DNA of 64,000 nucleotides, taken from contig NZ_PVNL01000051.1 in the NCBI RefSeq assembly GCF_002994635.1, positions 62,001-126,000 on the forward strand. Reading direction: 5' to 3'. Within the stretch, counting starts at the first letter, position 1; each line of letters opens with the position of its first letter. The notes beneath the pieces are model-generated. The model had not been told where the DNA came from, ran no database searches, and saw only the letters and a program-made list of their open reading frames with translations. The position numbers and the translations under genes are program-made. Positions 24,503 through 33,970 of this stretch are shown piece by piece. Source of the DNA: Enhygromyxa salina. Lineage in GTDB: Bacteria; Myxococcota_A; Polyangia; Nannocystales; Nannocystaceae.

Positions 24503-27240
24503 TCGGCCTCGTCCGTGTGGTCTGGCTCGCGTGCCCCGTCAGCATCGAGCTCCGGCTCGAGCTCCGGCTCGAGATCAGGCTCGAGATCAGGCTCGAGATC
24601 AGGCTCGAGATCAGGATTGATCTCGGGGTCCGGCTCGAGGCCCGGCTCCGAGTCCAGCCCGGTATGGAGGGAGCTGGGCGCGGCAGGGCTGACGGGGGTC
24701 ATGAGCGCAGGCTCGCTGGTGCCGGGCTCCGGCTCGGCTTCGGGCTCAATCACCGGCTCAATCACCGGATCTGGCTCGCCGACCAGCTTGCGGAGCGTTC
24801 GCACCAGCGGGAGATCGGGGTCGGCCTCCCGCCAGCGCTCGAGCACCTTGCGGCGCTTGTCGGTCGCGGTCGCGCTGGCGAGCTGCGCGTCGTCGACCTG
24901 CGCGTCGACCAGCAGCGCCCAGGGATCGCCCGGGGCGGCGCTCACCAGGTCGTCGGCGAGCCGCCGCGCGAGCTTGGGGTTGGGGCGCGCGTCGCTGGCG
25001 TTGAAGCAGAGCGCCGCGTAGATGTCGAGCTGGCGCAGGTAGGTCTCGAACGGCGGGATGGTGTGGGTCACGACGCTGGCCTGAATGCCTCGCGCCCAGC
25101 ACTCTCGGCGGTTGATCGAGACCTGCGCGCTGGCGATCTCGCGCTCGATCGTGCTCATCGCCCGCTGATCCGCGCCGTCGAGGCGCCCGGCGATCCACAT
25201 GTTGTGCACGAGCCCCGGACCGACCGCGCCGCAGCGCTCGGGGGCGGTCTCGAGCTCGAAGCGATAGGCGTAGCCGCACCAGCTGTCGAGCAGCCACTGC
25301 TGCAGCGGGTGGGGGCCAGGACCGGTCGCGTAGCGATCCATGATCACCGTGGCGTCGTTCAGCCGGCCTGCGTCGAGCAGCAGTCGCACGGTTGGGCGGG
25401 GGTCGTAGGGCTCGACCTGGCTGGCCCACTCGCTGGCGCGGTCGAGCTCGCCGCTGAGCGCGTAGAACTGGGCGGCCCGGGCCAGCACGATCGGCGCCTC
25501 GGGGTGGCCAGTCAGAAGATCGTCGAGCAGGTTGCGGGCCTCGTCGAACCGGCCCAGCGCCACGCGCAGCTCGAATCGGGCCAGCTGCCAGCGGATCGCC
25601 AGCGGCGGGCCCTCGAGGTCGGGCGCTTCATCCAGCCGCTGCAGCACGTCTTGCGCCTCCTGGCGCAGACCGGGCCCGAGATCGCGGGCCGCCTCGATGC
25701 GCGGGACTAGCGACTCGTTGACCGCGAGGGGCAGCCACGCGTCGGGCAAATTGCTGGACTTGCTGGGATCGAGCAGCGCCCGCAGCTCGGGCGAGAGGCT
25801 GTACGAGGCCGAGCACGCGCCCATCGCGAGCTCGCGCCAGTCGTCGCTCCCGCGCCACTGCTCGCCCGCGCTGTCGGGCATGTAGCCGGCCGCCTGACAG
25901 CGATCCCAGCGGCGCGGCTCGTTGCCCAGCGCGTGCTCGAGGGTCGCCCGCCAGTACACGACCGCCGCCGACTCGGGGGCACGGATCTCGAGCCGCTCGA
26001 TCTGTCGGACCGCGCTGTCGTAGTCGCCGACGTCGAAGCTGCGCACGAACGCGTCGAGATCCGCGGCCGCGATCGCGTCGGGCAGACCCATGTCGAGGAA
26101 CCGACGCTCCTCGGCGCTGCGCAGCCCGAGGCTGACGAGCCCGAGCGTGAGCGCGAACAGGCCCGCGGTGATGATCCAGCGCCAGCGCTTGGCGAGCGGC
26201 GACACCAGGTTGGCCGCGGCGTTGGCCGAGATCGGGCGCTGCTCGGGATCCCCCGACATGCAGCGCGAGATCAACAGCACCAGGTTCCACGGCGTGTCCT
26301 TGCGCAGCTGTCGGATCGGCGGCGGTTTCTCTTCTTTGAGCTTGATCAGGAACGCCTTGGCGTTGGGCGCCTCGATCGGTAGGCGCCCGCTCAGCATCTG
26401 GTAGAGCATCACGCCGAACGAGTAGAGATCGCTCTGGACGGTGGCGGGCGCGCCCTCCCACAGCTCCGGGGCCATGTAGGCCGGGCTGCCAAAGATCGTC
26501 CCGGCCTCGGTCCGGACCAGCGAGCGGGCCTCGGCCGGGTTGGGCCGGACCCCCGGGGTCGGGGAGTCGAAGCCCGCGACCCCGAAGTCCATGACGATCG
26601 CCCCGCGGTGGGTCAGCATCACGTTGGCCGGCTTGAGGTCACGGTGGACGATGCCAGCCTCGTGGGCCGCGGCGAGGCCCGAGAGGATCTCGTAGCTGAT
26701 CTCTCGGATCTCCCGCAGGGTCATGGGCGGGTCACCGAGCTCCCCGCCCGCCTGGCCGCCGTCGTCGTTGTCGGCGCCACCGGGTCGGTTCGCCCGGCTC
26801 ACGTCGATGAGCTGCTCGAGGGTCTGGCCTTGCAGGTGCTCCATCGAGAAGTAGGGCAGCCCGTCGGTCTCACCCGTGTCGTAGATGCGGACGACGTTGG
26901 GGTGTGTCACCGAGTGCGCCAGCGCGACCTCCCGCAGGAACCGGCGCACGGTGGCGCGGCTCTTGGCCATCTCGCCGCGCAGGACCTTGAGCGCGACGTG
27001 CTTCTTGAGCAGGCGGTCGCTGGCGAGGAACACCTCGCCCATCGAGCCGCTGCCGAGCCGCCGCTCGAGCGTGTAGCGATCGTTGATGATGGCGCCTTCC
27101 TCCCACACGCCGACCTTGCTCGGTGGGCGGTGCTGACTGCGGCCATCGGCGATCGAGTCGGCGGCGGCGGCGACGTCTGCGCGAGCTGGCTTGCGGCCTG
27201 TCGGCGTACTCAGCTCGGCGGTCTGATCGGGCGGGAACAC
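24499..27240 (-). CDS. transmembrane Ser/Thr kinase with TPR-like C-terminal region
   Basis: 913 aa. The kinase domain (residues ~56-330) is complete: Gly-loop LGSGSMGEVF, Lys85 in HVALKVL, VHRDLKPANVMLTH near residue 200, MDFGVAG, SPAYMAPELWEG and SDLYSFGVMLYQMLSG. It carries an insert (ANRPGGADNDDGGQAGG) between the hinge and helix E. A membrane segment is at ~350-373 (IITAGLFALTLGLVSLGL). The ~450 residues beyond it are helical with TPR/SEL1-like spacing (FDEARNLLDDLLTGHPEAPI; LARAAQFYALSGELDRASEW) and would be periplasmic. The tail is LEPDLEPDLEPELEPELD, encoded by 12-bp repeats. It heads an operon with bioA and a lipoprotein. Confidence 0.9.
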   Translation of the reverse strand: MFPPDQTAELSTPTGRKPARADVAAAADSIADGRSQHRPPSKVGVWEEGAIINDRYTLERRLGSGSMGEVFLASDRLLKKHVALKVLRGEMAKSRATVRRFLREVALAHSVTHPNVVRIYDTGETDGLPYFSMEHLQGQTLEQLIDVSRANRPGGADNDDGGQAGGELGDPPMTLREIREISYEILSGLAAAHEAGIVHRDLKPANVMLTHRGAIVMDFGVAGFDSPTPGVRPNPAEARSLVRTEAGTIFGSPAYMAPELWEGAPATVQSDLYSFGVMLYQMLSGRLPIEAPNAKAFLIKLKEEKPPPIRQLRKDTPWNLVLLISRCMSGDPEQRPISANAAANLVSPLAKRWRWIITAGLFALTLGLVSLGLRSAEERRFLDMGLPDAIAAADLDAFVRSFDVGDYDSAVRQIERLEIRAPESAAVVYWRATLEHALGNEPRRWDRCQAAGYMPDSAGEQWRGSDDWRELAMGACSASYSLSPELRALLDPSKSSNLPDAWLPLAVNESLVPRIEAARDLGPGLRQEAQDVLQRLDEAPDLEGPPLAIRWQLARFELRVALGRFDEARNLLDDLLTGHPEAPIVLARAAQFYALSGELDRASEWASQVEPYDPRPTVRLLLDAGRLNDATVIMDRYATGPGPHPLQQWLLDSWCGYAYRFELETAPERCGAVGPGLVHNMWIAGRLDGADQRAMSTIEREIASAQVSINRRECWARGIQASVVTHTIPPFETYLRQLDIYAALCFNASDARPNPKLARRLADDLVSAAPGDPWALLVDAQVDDAQLASATATDKRRKVLERWREADPDLPLVRTLRKLVGEPDPVIEPVIEPEAEPEPGTSEPALMTPVSPAAPSSLHTGLDSEPGLEPDPEINPDLEPDLEPDLEPDLEPELEPELDADGAREPDHTDEAE
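24550..24620. repeat. 12-bp in-frame tandem repeat in kinase gene tail
   Basis: The plus strand reads CTCGAGATCAGG or the close variant CTCGAGCTCCGG about six times in a row, coding on the minus strand for repeating LEPD/LEPE. A second, shorter 12-bp repeat (CGGCTCAATCAC, two copies) is at 24744-24768 in the same gene. Copy number is expected to vary between strains. Confidence 0.8.
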
Positions 27241-27460
27241 GCGTCTCAGGATGTTAGCCGATACCCCGAAATTGCTACGATTTCCAACGCAGCGTTTGGT
27301 TCACAGCCGGGACAGGCTGCAATTGGCGCCACGCGAGGCTACCCACCGCAGGGCCGGCTCGCTCTAGCAGGGGGATCGCCCGGTCCCCGACCGCGGGGTG
27401 TCCCGCAAGTCAAGCGCGCTCAGAACCGCTATCGTTGCTCGCGCACCCCGGAGCACCCCC

Positions 27461-27955
27461 ATGTCTGTCTCGAATTTCCGTCTTGCCCTACGTCTGTGTG
27501 TTGTTGCTGTTGGGTTCTCGAGCGCCGTGAGCCTCGGCTGCGTGCTCGTCGTCGAGGACACCGAGTGCGGGCCCTATGCCTACGACTACCGCGGCGCCTG
27601 CTACTGCGAGGACGGGTTCGACGGCGATGATCCGTACGGCGCAGGCTGCTCGCCGCTGATGACCTTTCGGGTGACCGATGACTGTGACGACGGGTCACAC
27701 GTGAGCTGGAAGTTGTTCTCTGACGCACGCGACTGGACCTGGCCGTCGGGGGACGCGGAGTACAGGACACCCGGGCTCGGCTACGACGGGCTCGAGACCA
27801 TCTTGTGCGAGGTCGACGAGTGGATCTGTTTCGGCGCGCAGACCGACAGCGGCCTGACCTACGGGGTCGGCCTCGACTTTGCGGAGGGCTGCGACGACTG
27901 CTGCTATCCCTGCGAGAGCCGCGAGGTAGATCTCGGCTACCTCACTTGCAACTGA
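27461..27955 (+). CDS. small Cys-rich lipoprotein
   Basis: 164 aa from the ATG at 27461. The signal peptide is LALRLCVVAVGFSSAVSLGC, with Cys at the lipobox position. The mature protein has about a dozen Cys, including CGPYAYDYRGACYCEDGFDG, resembling an EGF-like or Dickkopf-type disulfide knot, and a C-terminal CDDCCYPCESR cluster. No catalytic motif is visible. It is probably an outer-membrane or secreted disulfide-bonded protein. It diverges from the kinase gene at 27240; the 220 bp between them hold no feature I can support. Confidence 0.65.
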   Translation: MSVSNFRLALRLCVVAVGFSSAVSLGCVLVVEDTECGPYAYDYRGACYCEDGFDGDDPYGAGCSPLMTFRVTDDCDDGSHVSWKLFSDARDWTWPSGDAEYRTPGLGYDGLETILCEVDEWICFGAQTDSGLTYGVGLDFAEGCDDCCYPCESREVDLGYLTCN

Positions 27956-28081
27956 GCGCGCCGGGATCGACACACACAGACTTTTCTCGGGCTCGCGGGC
28001 GCTTGGCAGCTGCCCGATCTGGTGGCATAGTCCGCTCACGTTTCGACCGCCGTCTACGCACGCGCGGGGATATGAAGGCAA

Positions 28082-28588
28082 ATGTTGGAGATCGCTCGAC
28101 TACTCGAGAACGCGTTGGCGAACAATCGCTCAGGCTTGCGCAAGGCCGCCAAGCAGACGCTCGCCAAGGCCCCCCTGATCACGACGATCCGCGAGCTGCT
28201 CGCCAGCGAGGCCGGCGACGCGATGCGCGAGCTGACCCTGTCCGACCTCGAGGACGCCCTGATCGCCGCCGGCGCCGGGGCCAAGCGTGGGGCCGCAGGC
28301 CAGGCTGGCCACGCTAGCCCTGCTCGGGCTCACAGCGAAGTCGACACCAAGCCCGCGACCTCGGCCGACAGCCAGAGCCGCGAAGAATACATGTACAGGC
28401 GCATCCTCGAGGTGCTCACCGATACGCCGTCACTGACGATCGGGCAGCTCGCCAAGCGCATCGAGGTCGACACGATCGAGCTGCGCGGCTACCTGTCGTG
28501 GATGCGGCGGGTCGGCAAGGTGTCGAGCATCGGTCGGGCTCGGGCCACGCGCTATTCGCTGCCCGACGGCGTCGTCGCGGCCGGCTGA
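28082..28588 (+). CDS. winged-helix domain protein, possible transcription regulator
   Basis: 168 aa. The N-terminal ~65 residues are helical (LEIARLLENALANNRSGLRK, then ELTLSDLEDALIAAG). After a low-complexity linker, residues ~100-160 (MYRRILEVLTDTPSLTIGQL, then AKRIEVDTIELRGYLSWMRR) have the spacing of a winged helix-turn-helix: helix, TIGQLAKRIEVDTIELRGYL as the HTH, and a wing ending SIGRARATRYSLP. It is likely a DNA-binding protein of an unassigned family. No signal peptide is seen. It lies upstream of the signalling operon at 28.7-34.4 kb on the same strand. Confidence 0.55.
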   Translation: MLEIARLLENALANNRSGLRKAAKQTLAKAPLITTIRELLASEAGDAMRELTLSDLEDALIAAGAGAKRGAAGQAGHASPARAHSEVDTKPATSADSQSREEYMYRRILEVLTDTPSLTIGQLAKRIEVDTIELRGYLSWMRRVGKVSSIGRARATRYSLPDGVVAAG

Positions 28589-28662
28589 AGCTTCGATAAT
28601 TGCTCTCCGGGGCTCTCCGGGGTCAGGCTTGCTCGCGTGCAGCGCTTGCGGGATGCTCTCGC

Positions 28663-29100
28663 GTGACAGTGACTGCAGGGGACGCACACACGCCAGCTGG
28701 TGACTTGCTCGAGCAGGTCGCCGCGCTCAAACACGATCTTGGGAAGTACGTGGCGTGGACGTCTGCGAACCTCGACGACGCCGTGTGGGATGGCCCGGTC
28801 GCCGAGGAGCTGATCACGGCGCTGCGTGCCGACCTGCTCGAGACGCGCAAACACGGCGACCGACGCGAGGCCGCCTGGGAGATCTGGCAGGCGCATGAGG
28901 CCGCCCTACCTCGCCCGCTCGAGCCCGAGCTCCAGGCCGTCGGCAGCGCCGTCGCCCAGCTCGAGCGAGTCGGCGAGGCGCTGCTCAGCGGTGACCGTGA
29001 GACCGTGGCGCGTGAGCGGGCCAGCATCCGCGCCGCCCAGCAGGACATTCGTCTCCAGCTGCGCAACCTCCATCGACGGCTGCTGCGGGATCGTGACTAG
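28663..29100 (+). CDS. small helical protein preceding signalling operon
   Basis: 145 aa from the GTG at 28663; a GTG at 28669 is equally possible. It is wholly charged and helical. Notable is LLEQVAALKHDLGKYVAWTS, where KHDLGKY resembles the first helix of an HPt or HD-like segment, although no full family pattern follows. The C-terminal part (EREAxIRAAQQDIRLQLRNL type) looks like a coiled coil. The next gene is a response regulator/sigma-54 activator 86 bp downstream, and a role as a phosphotransfer or partner protein is conceivable. A short direct repeat (CTTCGTGACTAG) follows the stop at 29100-29125. Confidence 0.45.
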   Translation: MTVTAGDAHTPAGDLLEQVAALKHDLGKYVAWTSANLDDAVWDGPVAEELITALRADLLETRKHGDRREAAWEIWQAHEAALPRPLEPELQAVGSAVAQLERVGEALLSGDRETVARERASIRAAQQDIRLQLRNLHRRLLRDRD

Positions 29101-29186
29101 CTTCGTGACTAGCTTCGTGACTGGCCTCGTAGTTGGCCTCGTGTCATTCGTCTGCACGGGTCGCGCAGCGCGCGGAGAGCTCTAGC

Positions 29187-30905
29187 ATGTCGTCGATCCT
29201 CATCATTGACGACGAGGACAAGTACCTCGAGCTGTGTCGGCGCTTCATGCCCGAGCACGAGTTCGTCGGCCCCGCGCGCAACCACCAGCAGGCCATGCAG
29301 ATCCTGGCGCGCTCGCGCCGGAGCATCGACCTGGTCCTGCTCGACGTCCACTTCGACATCCCCGACGAGGACCTGCTCCCCGAGGACAAGTCGGCGCTGT
29401 TGGCCAAGGGTGACCCGCAGCGGGTTCACGAGCGGCTGCGTCGCTCACAGGGCCTGCAGATCCTCGATCGCCTGCGTCGCCGCTACCCGGATCTCCCGGT
29501 CATCGTGATGACCGCCCTCGACGACCTCCCGCTCGAGGCCGACGCCGAGCGGCTCCACGCCGAGGACTACACCTACCTGCTCGACGACGAGTACCTCGAC
29601 GCGCGCGCGCTCAAGGTCCAGGTCGAGGGGATCCTCGCTCGCGAGCAGCGCAGCACGGCCGACGACGAGGGGCCGTTCTACTGGGGCACCGCGCCGGCGA
29701 TGGCGGATCTGCGCCGCCGGCTGGCGATCCTCGCGCGCGGGCAGCTGCCGGTCATCATTCAAGGCGAGACCGGGACTGGCAAGAGCTTGCTGGCCCGCGA
29801 GTACATCCATCCCCACTCGCAGCGCACCGGGCCGTTCATGGCCGTCGATCTGAGCACGATCCCGTCCGAGCTGATGGCCGCGCAGCTGTTTGGTGTGGTC
29901 AAGGGCGCCTACACGGGCGCGAGCAGCTCGCGCGAGGGCGTGTTGGCCCGCGCCCACGGTGGCACCCTGTTCCTCGATGAGATCGGCAACCTCGCGCTCG
30001 AGCTGCAAAAGTCGCTGTTGTTGGTGCTGCAAGAGGGCGGCTACCATCCGGTCGGATCGGTCGAGGAGCGCACGGCCGACATCAAGTTGGTCGTCGCGAC
30101 CAACGAAAATTTGGCGCAGATGGTCCGCAGCGGGCGGTTCCGCGAGGATCTGTTCATGCGCCTCAACCCGTCGACGGCGGTGACCCTGCCCAGCTTGCGG
30201 CAGCGTCGCGATGACTTTCAGCACCTGCTCGAGTTCTTCCTCGAGCGCGTGTGCCAGAGCGGCTACAACCGCGACTTGCTCATGCAGTACGCCGAGCAGC
30301 GCGGGCTGTGGGCGCCGGCCGAGCAAGACCGGATGCGGGTGACCGTGGGCCGCAAGGTCCCGCTCAAGACGGATCCGCGCCGGATCCACCTGCTGCTGCA
30401 TCAAAACAGCTACAACTTGCTGCAGGACTTCGACTGGCCCGGCAATTTTCGCCAGTTCGAGATGGTGCTGTCGAACCTGGTCACCTTCACGCTCGTCGAG
30501 CTCGTTGATCGGGTCGATCAGATCGAGCCGGTCGAGTCGGAGGACGGCGAGCTCGAGGCGCGGCCCGATGTGATCGTGATCCAGCCTCGCACGATCCGCG
30601 ATCTGCTGCGCCCGTTCGCCGAGGCGGGCCTCGGGGAGCCGGTCGTCGAGGCCGGCGAGGATCTCATCGAGGACAGCGACGGCCTGCGGCTGCGAGTCCG
30701 CGTGTCGCCGGCCGAGTCACTCAATGCCGTCAGCTGCGAGGTCGAGCGGCAGTACCTCGAGCGCCTGTATCACCACTTCGCCGGGGACCTCTCGCGGGTC
30801 GCCGAGTTCCTGCTCGCGGATCCAGAGTCGGGACGCAAGGTCCAGCTGCGGATGAACCAGCTGGGCATCAAGCTGCGCGAGCTGAAGCGGACGCGGGCGG
30901 GGTGA
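29187..30905 (+). CDS. sigma-54-dependent response regulator (NtrC-type) with atypical receiver
   Basis: 572 aa from the ATG at 29187. An N-terminal receiver ([14 protein letters not shown]; phospho-acceptor in LVLLDVHFD) has a ~35-residue acidic/basic insert after the Asp strand and lacks the usual Lys ([10 protein letters not shown]). The AAA+ domain has Walker A GETGTGKS (~residue 193), the sigma-54 contact loop GAYTGA, Walker [13 protein letters not shown], and the sensor region [10 protein letters not shown] followed by a proline-rich step. It has an unusual ~60-residue insert around [16 protein letters not shown] before [12 protein letters not shown]. The C-terminal Fis-like helix pair ([11 protein letters not shown] and [16 protein letters not shown]) should bind DNA. 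Its stop overlaps the next start (GTGA), coupling it to the TPR kinase. Confidence 0.88.
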   Translation: MSSILIIDDEDKYLELCRRFMPEHEFVGPARNHQQAMQILARSRRSIDLVLLDVHFDIPDEDLLPEDKSALLAKGDPQRVHERLRRSQGLQILDRLRRRYPDLPVIVMTALDDLPLEADAERLHAEDYTYLLDDEYLDARALKVQVEGILAREQRSTADDEGPFYWGTAPAMADLRRRLAILARGQLPVIIQGETGTGKSLLAREYIHPHSQRTGPFMAVDLSTIPSELMAAQLFGVVKGAYTGASSSREGVLARAHGGTLFLDEIGNLALELQKSLLLVLQEGGYHPVGSVEERTADIKLVVATNENLAQMVRSGRFREDLFMRLNPSTAVTLPSLRQRRDDFQHLLEFFLERVCQSGYNRDLLMQYAEQRGLWAPAEQDRMRVTVGRKVPLKTDPRRIHLLLHQNSYNLLQDFDWPGNFRQFEMVLSNLVTFTLVELVDRVDQIEPVESEDGELEARPDVIVIQPRTIRDLLRPFAEAGLGEPVVEAGEDLIEDSDGLRLRVRVSPAESLNAVSCEVERQYLERLYHHFAGDLSRVAEFLLADPESGRKVQLRMNQLGIKLRELKRTRAG

Positions 30906-33900
30906 AGCTGGAGATGCGCACACGCCAACGCGCGCGGTCAGGGTTGTCGGCAGGCGTTTCGGCCGTGACCGCTCGTCGGGCGGTCGTGCTGCGCGGGCTG
31001 GCCATGCTGCTCGCGGTGTGGCTGCTGGCGCTCTCGACCCTGGTGTCCGCCGCCCCGCCCCGCGATCCATTGCCAGGCCCCGACTCGACCAGCGGCGAGC
31101 TGCCCGGCGTCGACGACGAGGGTGGCGAGGGCGTGCTCGACCCGCTCACGCTCGAGCAGCAGCGCGAGATCGCGTTCGCGGATCACCTGGGCCGGGCCAA
31201 GCGCGCGATGCAGCAGCGCCGCTGGCAAGAGGCGATCAACGAGTACACGGCCGCCCTCGACATTCATGACGGTGATCCCGAGTCGCTGCGCGGGCGCGCC
31301 CACGTGCACAAGCGGGCGACCCTGCAGGGGCGATGCCCACGCCTGGCGATCGAGGATCTGACCCTGCTCGAGGTCTACGACCCGCGTGGGCTGTGGCTGT
31401 CCGAGCGCGAGAACGCGGTGGCGTGGATGGGCGAGTGCGCCGACGTCTACGCCAAGGAGCGGCTCGACATCGCCGAGGAGCTGGCCGCGCTCGAGGTCGG
31501 CGAGGTCGGCCGCCCCGATGACATTCGCTTCATCGCCGCCGAGCTGCGCGCCGCCGAGGCCGAGCTCGCGCCGCTCGAGCAGCAGCAGCATCGCCACCTC
31601 GAGGCCGCCGTCGCGCACCTCGACGCCTACCGCCGCGAGTGTCGGGCCCGCGAGGTCATCCCCAAGCTCGCGGCGCTCGAGCTCGAGGGGGAGCTGCATC
31701 GCCGGCTCGATCAGCCGCAGCAGGCCGTCGCCGTGTACGAGCGGATCTTGGCCATGCACCCGGACGAACTCGAGGCCGTCCGCCAGGCCAAGAAATGGAT
31801 CGACGAGCTGCAGATCCAGCTCGCGGTCGCCGAGATCCAGGAGCTGCAGGGCGGCAAGCCCACGCCCGAGGCCGAGGCCGCCTACAACCGCGGGCTCGAG
31901 GCGCTGCGTCGCCGCGATCTCAGGGCCGCGCTGCGGGAGCTCGAGTTCGCGGTCGAAGACTCACCCTGGTACCCGCGGGCTCACTACTATCTGGGCGAGG
32001 TCTACGCTCGCAACGAGAACCTGCCAGCGGCGATCGAGTCGTTCAAGCGCGCGATCGCAATGGAGCGCTACGACTACGCCACCCACATGGCGCTCGGGCT
32101 GCTCTACAAGAAAGAATTCTCGGGCGCCGAAGACGAGCAGGCGCGCACCCACCTCGACATGGCGCTGCGCCTGCGCCCCGACCTGCACGTCCTGCACTTT
32201 CACCTGGGCGAGCTCTACACCCGCTCGGACAAGCAAAAGGCGATCGAGCACTTCCGCGACTACCTCGAGTACGGGGATCCTGACGATCCGCAGCGCGACG
32301 CCGCCCGCGAGGCGATCGCCGCGCTCGAGCGCGAGGTCGAGGAGCACGTGCCGTTCGTGCCGCCGCCGCTGCCCTCGAACGTCGGGCGGCTCGACCCGGA
32401 GCTCCACCGGTTGATCAGCGAGGCCTACGTGCTCGGGGCCGAGCACGGCGAGTGGGATCGGGCCGAGACCCTGCTGCTCAAGGCCCGCGAAAAATTCCCG
32501 CACGACACGGCGCTGCTCAACATGCTCGCGCAGGTCGTCTATGTGCAGGAGGGCCGGCAGGGGCAGGCGCGGGTCTACTGGGACGAGAGCCTCGGCGTCG
32601 ACCCGGATCAGATGGAGGTCCACGAGCGGCTCGGCCTGATGTTGGCCGACTCGGCCAAGGGCCGCTCGCACCTGCGCCGGGCCGCCGACCTCGGCTCGGT
32701 CATCGCTCGGTTCCGCCTCGCAAAATTGTTGTGGGACAACCTCGAGCTGTGGGCAGCCAGCGAGCAGCTCGACCTCTACCTGACCGAGGCCGGGCCCTAC
32801 GACGTCTACTGGGACTCGGCGCAGGAGCTGCGCGCCCACATGGACTCGGTGTTTTTGAAGGTCTATCTGGCGATCGCGCTGGGCTCGCTGGTGCTGCTGT
32901 CGATCCCGCTGGGGTTGATCTGGCGGCGCGTTCGCGGGTCGTCGCTGCCGCAGCTGCTCGAGCGCTCGCCCAGCTGCTTCCCCGAGGTCGCGCGGATCTT
33001 GAGCCTCATCCGCCACGAGATCCTCAAGCACAACACGGCGTTCCTGTCGGACGTTGGGCGCGCGCTCGAGCTCGACGAGCCCGACGCGGAGGCCCGCGCC
33101 ACGCTGCTGGCCCGCCGCCTGTTCGGTGACGACGACACCAACAGCGACAGCGATCCGCACCGCGGCGAGCGACGTGGCATCTACGGGCGGTTCTTGAACT
33201 ACGTCGCCGAGCTCGAGCACGTCGCCCGAGCCCACGACGTCACGCTCAACCTGCGCCGCAAAGATCCCACCTTCAAGGCCATGCTCAAGGCCTTCGATGA
33301 CGTGGCGGGCATGGCCAAGTGGCTGCGGCACCCCGGCGGGCTGCGGGCCAACAAGAAGCTCGAGCTCGCCAAGGTGTTGCTGCGCGCGGGCGACGTGCTC
33401 GGCCGTCGCGCCTTCGATCGGCTCAGCGACGTGATCCGCAGCCTGTGCATCGCCCGCGTCGACCCGGAGTTCATCGCGCTGGTCTATGAAGAGGTCGCGA
33501 CCGAGGACAAGTTCGACGCGGTCCAGATCTCGCCGCTGACGATCGAGGGGGAGGGCGAGCAGGTCCGGATCTTCCCCACGGATCTGCACGACATCCTGGC
33601 CAACGTGCTGCGCAACTCGCTGATGTCGTCGGCGATGTACGCTCAGCCGCCGCTCGGGCTCGGGGTCGAGCTGGCGACCGAGGTCGACGACATCACCGGG
33701 CTCTCGACCCTGGCAATCAGGATCAAGGACCGCTCGCCCGAGCGACTCACCAACGAGATGTTGCGCGGCCGCTACGTCGAGCGCGGGATGGGGATCACCG
33801 CCGACTTGCTGTCGCGTTACGATGGCTCGATCGCCGTCGAGCCCGAGGCCGGGTGGGAGAAGGCCGTCGTCCTGCGCTTCTTCGCGCTCGACGAGGACGC

Positions 33901-33970
33901 GGTCACTGGCAGCGAGACGCCGGCCCCGGTGTCCGGCGCGATCCCAGCAGCAGCGACAGCAGCGTCATGA
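30902..33970 (+). CDS. TPR-containing transmembrane histidine kinase-like protein
   Basis: 1022 aa from the GTG overlapping the previous stop; an ATG at 30914 is an alternative. A basic N-terminus and hydrophobic segment (LRGLAMLLAVWLLALSTLVS) form a signal peptide or anchor. Residues ~90-640 are TPR repeats (for example LGEVYARNENLPAAIESFKR; LGELYTRSDKQKAIEHFRDY) and would face the periplasm. A membrane helix lies at ~655-678. The cytoplasmic part has an H-box-like RILSLIRHEILKHNTAFLSD and an HATPase-like end: N-box ILANVLRNSLMSS, a degenerate G1 (IKDRSPERL, no DxGxG), and YVERGMGITADLLSRYDGSI as G2. ATP binding is plausible but activity uncertain. It is flanked by two response regulators in one operon. 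Confidence 0.82.
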   Translation: MKLEMRTRQRARSGLSAGVSAVTARRAVVLRGLAMLLAVWLLALSTLVSAAPPRDPLPGPDSTSGELPGVDDEGGEGVLDPLTLEQQREIAFADHLGRAKRAMQQRRWQEAINEYTAALDIHDGDPESLRGRAHVHKRATLQGRCPRLAIEDLTLLEVYDPRGLWLSERENAVAWMGECADVYAKERLDIAEELAALEVGEVGRPDDIRFIAAELRAAEAELAPLEQQQHRHLEAAVAHLDAYRRECRAREVIPKLAALELEGELHRRLDQPQQAVAVYERILAMHPDELEAVRQAKKWIDELQIQLAVAEIQELQGGKPTPEAEAAYNRGLEALRRRDLRAALRELEFAVEDSPWYPRAHYYLGEVYARNENLPAAIESFKRAIAMERYDYATHMALGLLYKKEFSGAEDEQARTHLDMALRLRPDLHVLHFHLGELYTRSDKQKAIEHFRDYLEYGDPDDPQRDAAREAIAALEREVEEHVPFVPPPLPSNVGRLDPELHRLISEAYVLGAEHGEWDRAETLLLKAREKFPHDTALLNMLAQVVYVQEGRQGQARVYWDESLGVDPDQMEVHERLGLMLADSAKGRSHLRRAADLGSVIARFRLAKLLWDNLELWAASEQLDLYLTEAGPYDVYWDSAQELRAHMDSVFLKVYLAIALGSLVLLSIPLGLIWRRVRGSSLPQLLERSPSCFPEVARILSLIRHEILKHNTAFLSDVGRALELDEPDAEARATLLARRLFGDDDTNSDSDPHRGERRGIYGRFLNYVAELEHVARAHDVTLNLRRKDPTFKAMLKAFDDVAGMAKWLRHPGGLRANKKLELAKVLLRAGDVLGRRAFDRLSDVIRSLCIARVDPEFIALVYEEVATEDKFDAVQISPLTIEGEGEQVRIFPTDLHDILANVLRNSLMSSAMYAQPPLGLGVELATEVDDITGLSTLAIRIKDRSPERLTNEMLRGRYVERGMGITADLLSRYDGSIAVEPEAGWEKAVVLRFFALDEDAVTGSETPAPVSGAIPAAATAAS

